Origin: Prevotella sp.
GTDB lineage: Bacteria > Bacteroidota > Bacteroidia > Bacteroidales > Bacteroidaceae
Reading direction: 5' to 3'
DNA length: 64,000 nt
Assembly: GCA_017561825.1 (NCBI GenBank)
Contig: JAFZBK010000061.1
Span: 93,243-157,242 of the forward strand
Of this stretch, positions 62,592-64,000 are shown piece after piece; position 1 is the stretch's first letter; each line of letters opens with the position of its first letter. The notes beneath the pieces are model-generated. The model ran no database searches. It had not been told where the DNA came from and saw only the letters and a list, made by a program, of their open reading frames with translations. A program made the translations under genes and the position numbers.

Positions 62592-63385
62592 TGGAAATCC
62601 CTATTGATCAAACCAAGTGGTGGCAGCGCATCTGGGCTTCACTGATATTCTTCACCCGTCTGCCCTTCTGGCGACTCTACCAGCCGCCACAGGCTTGTTA
62701 TAAAAGTGTTGTTGAGCACTGGCCCCTGACTGGCTGGCTTACAGGAGGTGCCATGGCGGCCGTTATCTATTTAGGAAGCGCCATCTTCCCTTATAGCATC
62801 ACCCTGCTTCTCGCCATCGTGACGAGGATTCTGATGACGGGTGCCTTGCATGAAGACGGGTTGTGCGACTTCCTCGACGGCTTCGGTGGGGGCGGCAAAG
62901 ACAGAGAACGCATCCTGGCCATCATGAAGGATTCCCATATCGGGACATACGGCACGTTAGGCATCATTCTGTATCTGGCCCTGCTCTATGTCGCCCTCTA
63001 TATCATGCAACCCTTCTACGCCTGTCTGGCCGTCTTTGCCGGTGATGCCTACTGTAAGATGCTGGCCGGACAGATCATCATGTTCCTGCCATACGCCCGG
63101 ACAGAGGAGACCGCCAAGAACCACACGGTATATCGAAAGTTCAGCGTCCCCGCAGGCATCAGTCTGTTTATCCAGGGCATCCTCCCAATGCTACCTTTAT
63201 TATATATAGGTGTCATGCACGGTAACCTGCGCTGGGATCTGCTTATATACGTTCCCTGCATCGTACTGTTCTTCATCTACTATTTCATAAACAGACGGAT
63301 ACACGGATATACAGGTGACTGTTGTGGTGCCCTCTTCCTACTCATCGAACTGTCGTTTTACCTCACTGTAGCCGCGCAAGTATGA
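62591..63385 (+). CDS. cobS: Adenosylcobinamide-GDP ribazoletransferase (cobalamin-5'-phosphate synthase)
   Basis: 264 residues, an integral membrane protein with about six to seven helices. It joins AdoCbi-GDP and alpha-ribazole. The diagnostic region is ALHEDGLCDFLDGFGGGGKDRERILAIMKDSHIGTYG (about 84-120), rich in catalytic Asp. The N-terminal FFTRLPFWR is also typical. Its ATG shares one base with the cobT stop (TAATG), and the next gene starts within its stop (ATGA), showing tight coupling. Confidence 0.96.
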   Translation: MEIPIDQTKWWQRIWASLIFFTRLPFWRLYQPPQACYKSVVEHWPLTGWLTGGAMAAVIYLGSAIFPYSITLLLAIVTRILMTGALHEDGLCDFLDGFGGGGKDRERILAIMKDSHIGTYGTLGIILYLALLYVALYIMQPFYACLAVFAGDAYCKMLAGQIIMFLPYARTEETAKNHTVYRKFSVPAGISLFIQGILPMLPLLYIGVMHGNLRWDLLIYVPCIVLFFIYYFINRRIHGYTGDCCGALFLLIELSFYLTVAAQV

Positions 63386-63927
63386 AAGTAACAATGATCA
63401 GACATACGGCAGTGGATGTTCCCAAGGGAATGTGCTACGGATGGAGCGACGTGCCTGTTGCCCCCTCCTTTGAGCAGGAAGCAACTGAGACAAAGAAGAA
63501 CCTCGAAGGGAAAACGTTCGATGTTGTGTTCTCCTCGCCCCTGACAAGAGCCAAAAAACTTGCTGCCTTCTGCGGTTATCCTGATCCTGTTGTTGACGAC
63601 CGGTTAAAAGAAATGAATATGGGCGATTGGGAGATGCGGTTCTATGATGATATTGAACGCGAGGACCCTGCCATCCGTAAATGGTATGAGGACTATATGA
63701 ACCTGGCTGCTACCAACGGAGAGAGTTATCGCATCGTGTATGAACGCGTGGCTGACTTCCTCAACGAACTCCGTCAACAACCTTACGAGAACGTAGCCAT
63801 CTTTGCCCACGGTGGTGTATTGATCTGCGCTGGGGTTTATGCAGGACTGTTTCCCGAAGACGACTGTTTCCGTCATCTTACTCCCTATGGAGGGATTCAG
63901 GAGTTTGAGATGAGAGATGAGAGATGA
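63382..63927 (+). CDS. cobC: Alpha-ribazole phosphatase (histidine phosphatase family)
   Basis: 181 residues from ATG 63382 (MKVTMIRHTAV), which overlaps the cobS stop by 4 bp. Phosphoglycerate-mutase-like fold: phospho-histidine motif IRHT at 6-9, FSSPLTRAKKLA, an acidic MNMGDWEMRFYDDI segment and the second catalytic histidine in FAHGGVL. It removes the phosphate from alpha-ribazole phosphate or B12 phosphate. The last residues, EMRDER, and the TGA stop are coded by the heptamer tract that continues to the window end, so the natural C-terminus may have been altered by the repeat. Confidence 0.92.
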   Translation: MKVTMIRHTAVDVPKGMCYGWSDVPVAPSFEQEATETKKNLEGKTFDVVFSSPLTRAKKLAAFCGYPDPVVDDRLKEMNMGDWEMRFYDDIEREDPAIRKWYEDYMNLAATNGESYRIVYERVADFLNELRQQPYENVAIFAHGGVLICAGVYAGLFPEDDCFRHLTPYGGIQEFEMRDER

Positions 63928-63997
63928 GAGATGAGAGATGAAAGATGAAAGATGAAAGATGAAAGATTAAACATTAAACATTAAAGATTAAAGATTA
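63907..63997. repeat. Thirteen-unit heptamer tract at the cobC 3' end
   Basis: Thirteen uninterrupted 7-bp units, 91 bp: GAGATGA five times, AAGATGA three times, AAGATTA, AACATTA twice, AAGATTA twice. The unit changes by one base at a time along the tract. It may continue past the window edge. Confidence 0.9.
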
Positions 63998-64000
63998 AGA

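Noticed and set aside
60976-63927. Cobalamin riboswitch for cobUTSC
   Set aside because: The predicted promoter abuts the cobU start codon and no B12-box-like structure was seen.

Overview
The window looks like chromosomal DNA of a Prevotella/Segatella-type gut Bacteroidales. The evidence is the promoter style (a -7 box TAnnTTTG with a TTTG-like -33 box 19-21 bp upstream, in front of most transcription units), the close resemblance of the proteins to Bacteroidales families, the ilvD-ilvB-ilvN-thioesterase gene order, the mutA/mutB pair and the CobU-T-S-C block. I saw no rRNA, tRNA, phage, transposase or CRISPR genes. About 49 protein genes are supported, almost all housekeeping or metabolic.

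Layout. (1) 1-9.9 kb, minus strand: surface polysaccharide and LPS precursor genes: kdsA, kdsD, a nucleotide-sugar epimerase, gmd, fcl (frame broken), then a separately promoted export unit with a ~400 nt structured leader, SLBB exporter, Wzz-like co-polymerase, rfbC and the start of rfbA. (2) 10-16 kb: cardiolipin-synthase-like PLD protein, TPR protein, solute-binding lipoprotein, radA. (3) 16-23 kb, minus: BtuB-like TonB receptor, GH43, GH3 (xylan side-chain or xylo-oligosaccharide breakdown) and queC. (4) 23-31 kb: AlkZ-related protein, metY, an orphan LuxR-type regulator, an SDR, bcp, cysK, pgk, a methyltransferase. (5) 31-46 kb: B12-dependent methylmalonyl-CoA mutase (mutB, mutA), pheS, a freestanding B3/B4 protein, ligA, ptb-buk, trmD, a DUF805 protein with LEA-like repeats, and two peptidases. 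(6) 46-64 kb: PutA, recJ-recQ, ilvC, a TlpA-like protein, the ilv operon with an acyl-ACP thioesterase, and cobUTSC for assembly of the B12 nucleotide loop.

The most unusual signal is not a gene cluster but a repeat system. At least 13 places carry short tandem tracts with an exact 7-bp period, commonly four units (28 bp). The unit sequence differs between places but drifts stepwise within a tract. Eight tracts touch or directly follow a stop codon, four lie inside reading frames (fcl, radA, the GH3 gene, cobT) and one is in a 5' leader. Related tracts with a 9-bp period (in the GH3 gene, mutA and at the ligA stop) and two arrays with a 22-bp period (after bcp and pepC) follow the same habit. 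In fcl the heptamer tract sits exactly where the frame is lost, and arithmetic shows that gaining one unit or losing two would restore the full gene. That makes fcl a candidate phase-variable switch for GDP-L-fucose, although an assembly error must be excluded.

Other signals worth attention: homologous, covarying hairpin leaders in front of metY and the SDR gene; a duplicated promoter cassette in front of radA, tlpA and pheS; several promoters that place the transcript start at the start codon; and a possible 47-residue ORF plus hairpins in the exporter leader. All functional calls are by reading the sequence and from family knowledge. No database search was run.
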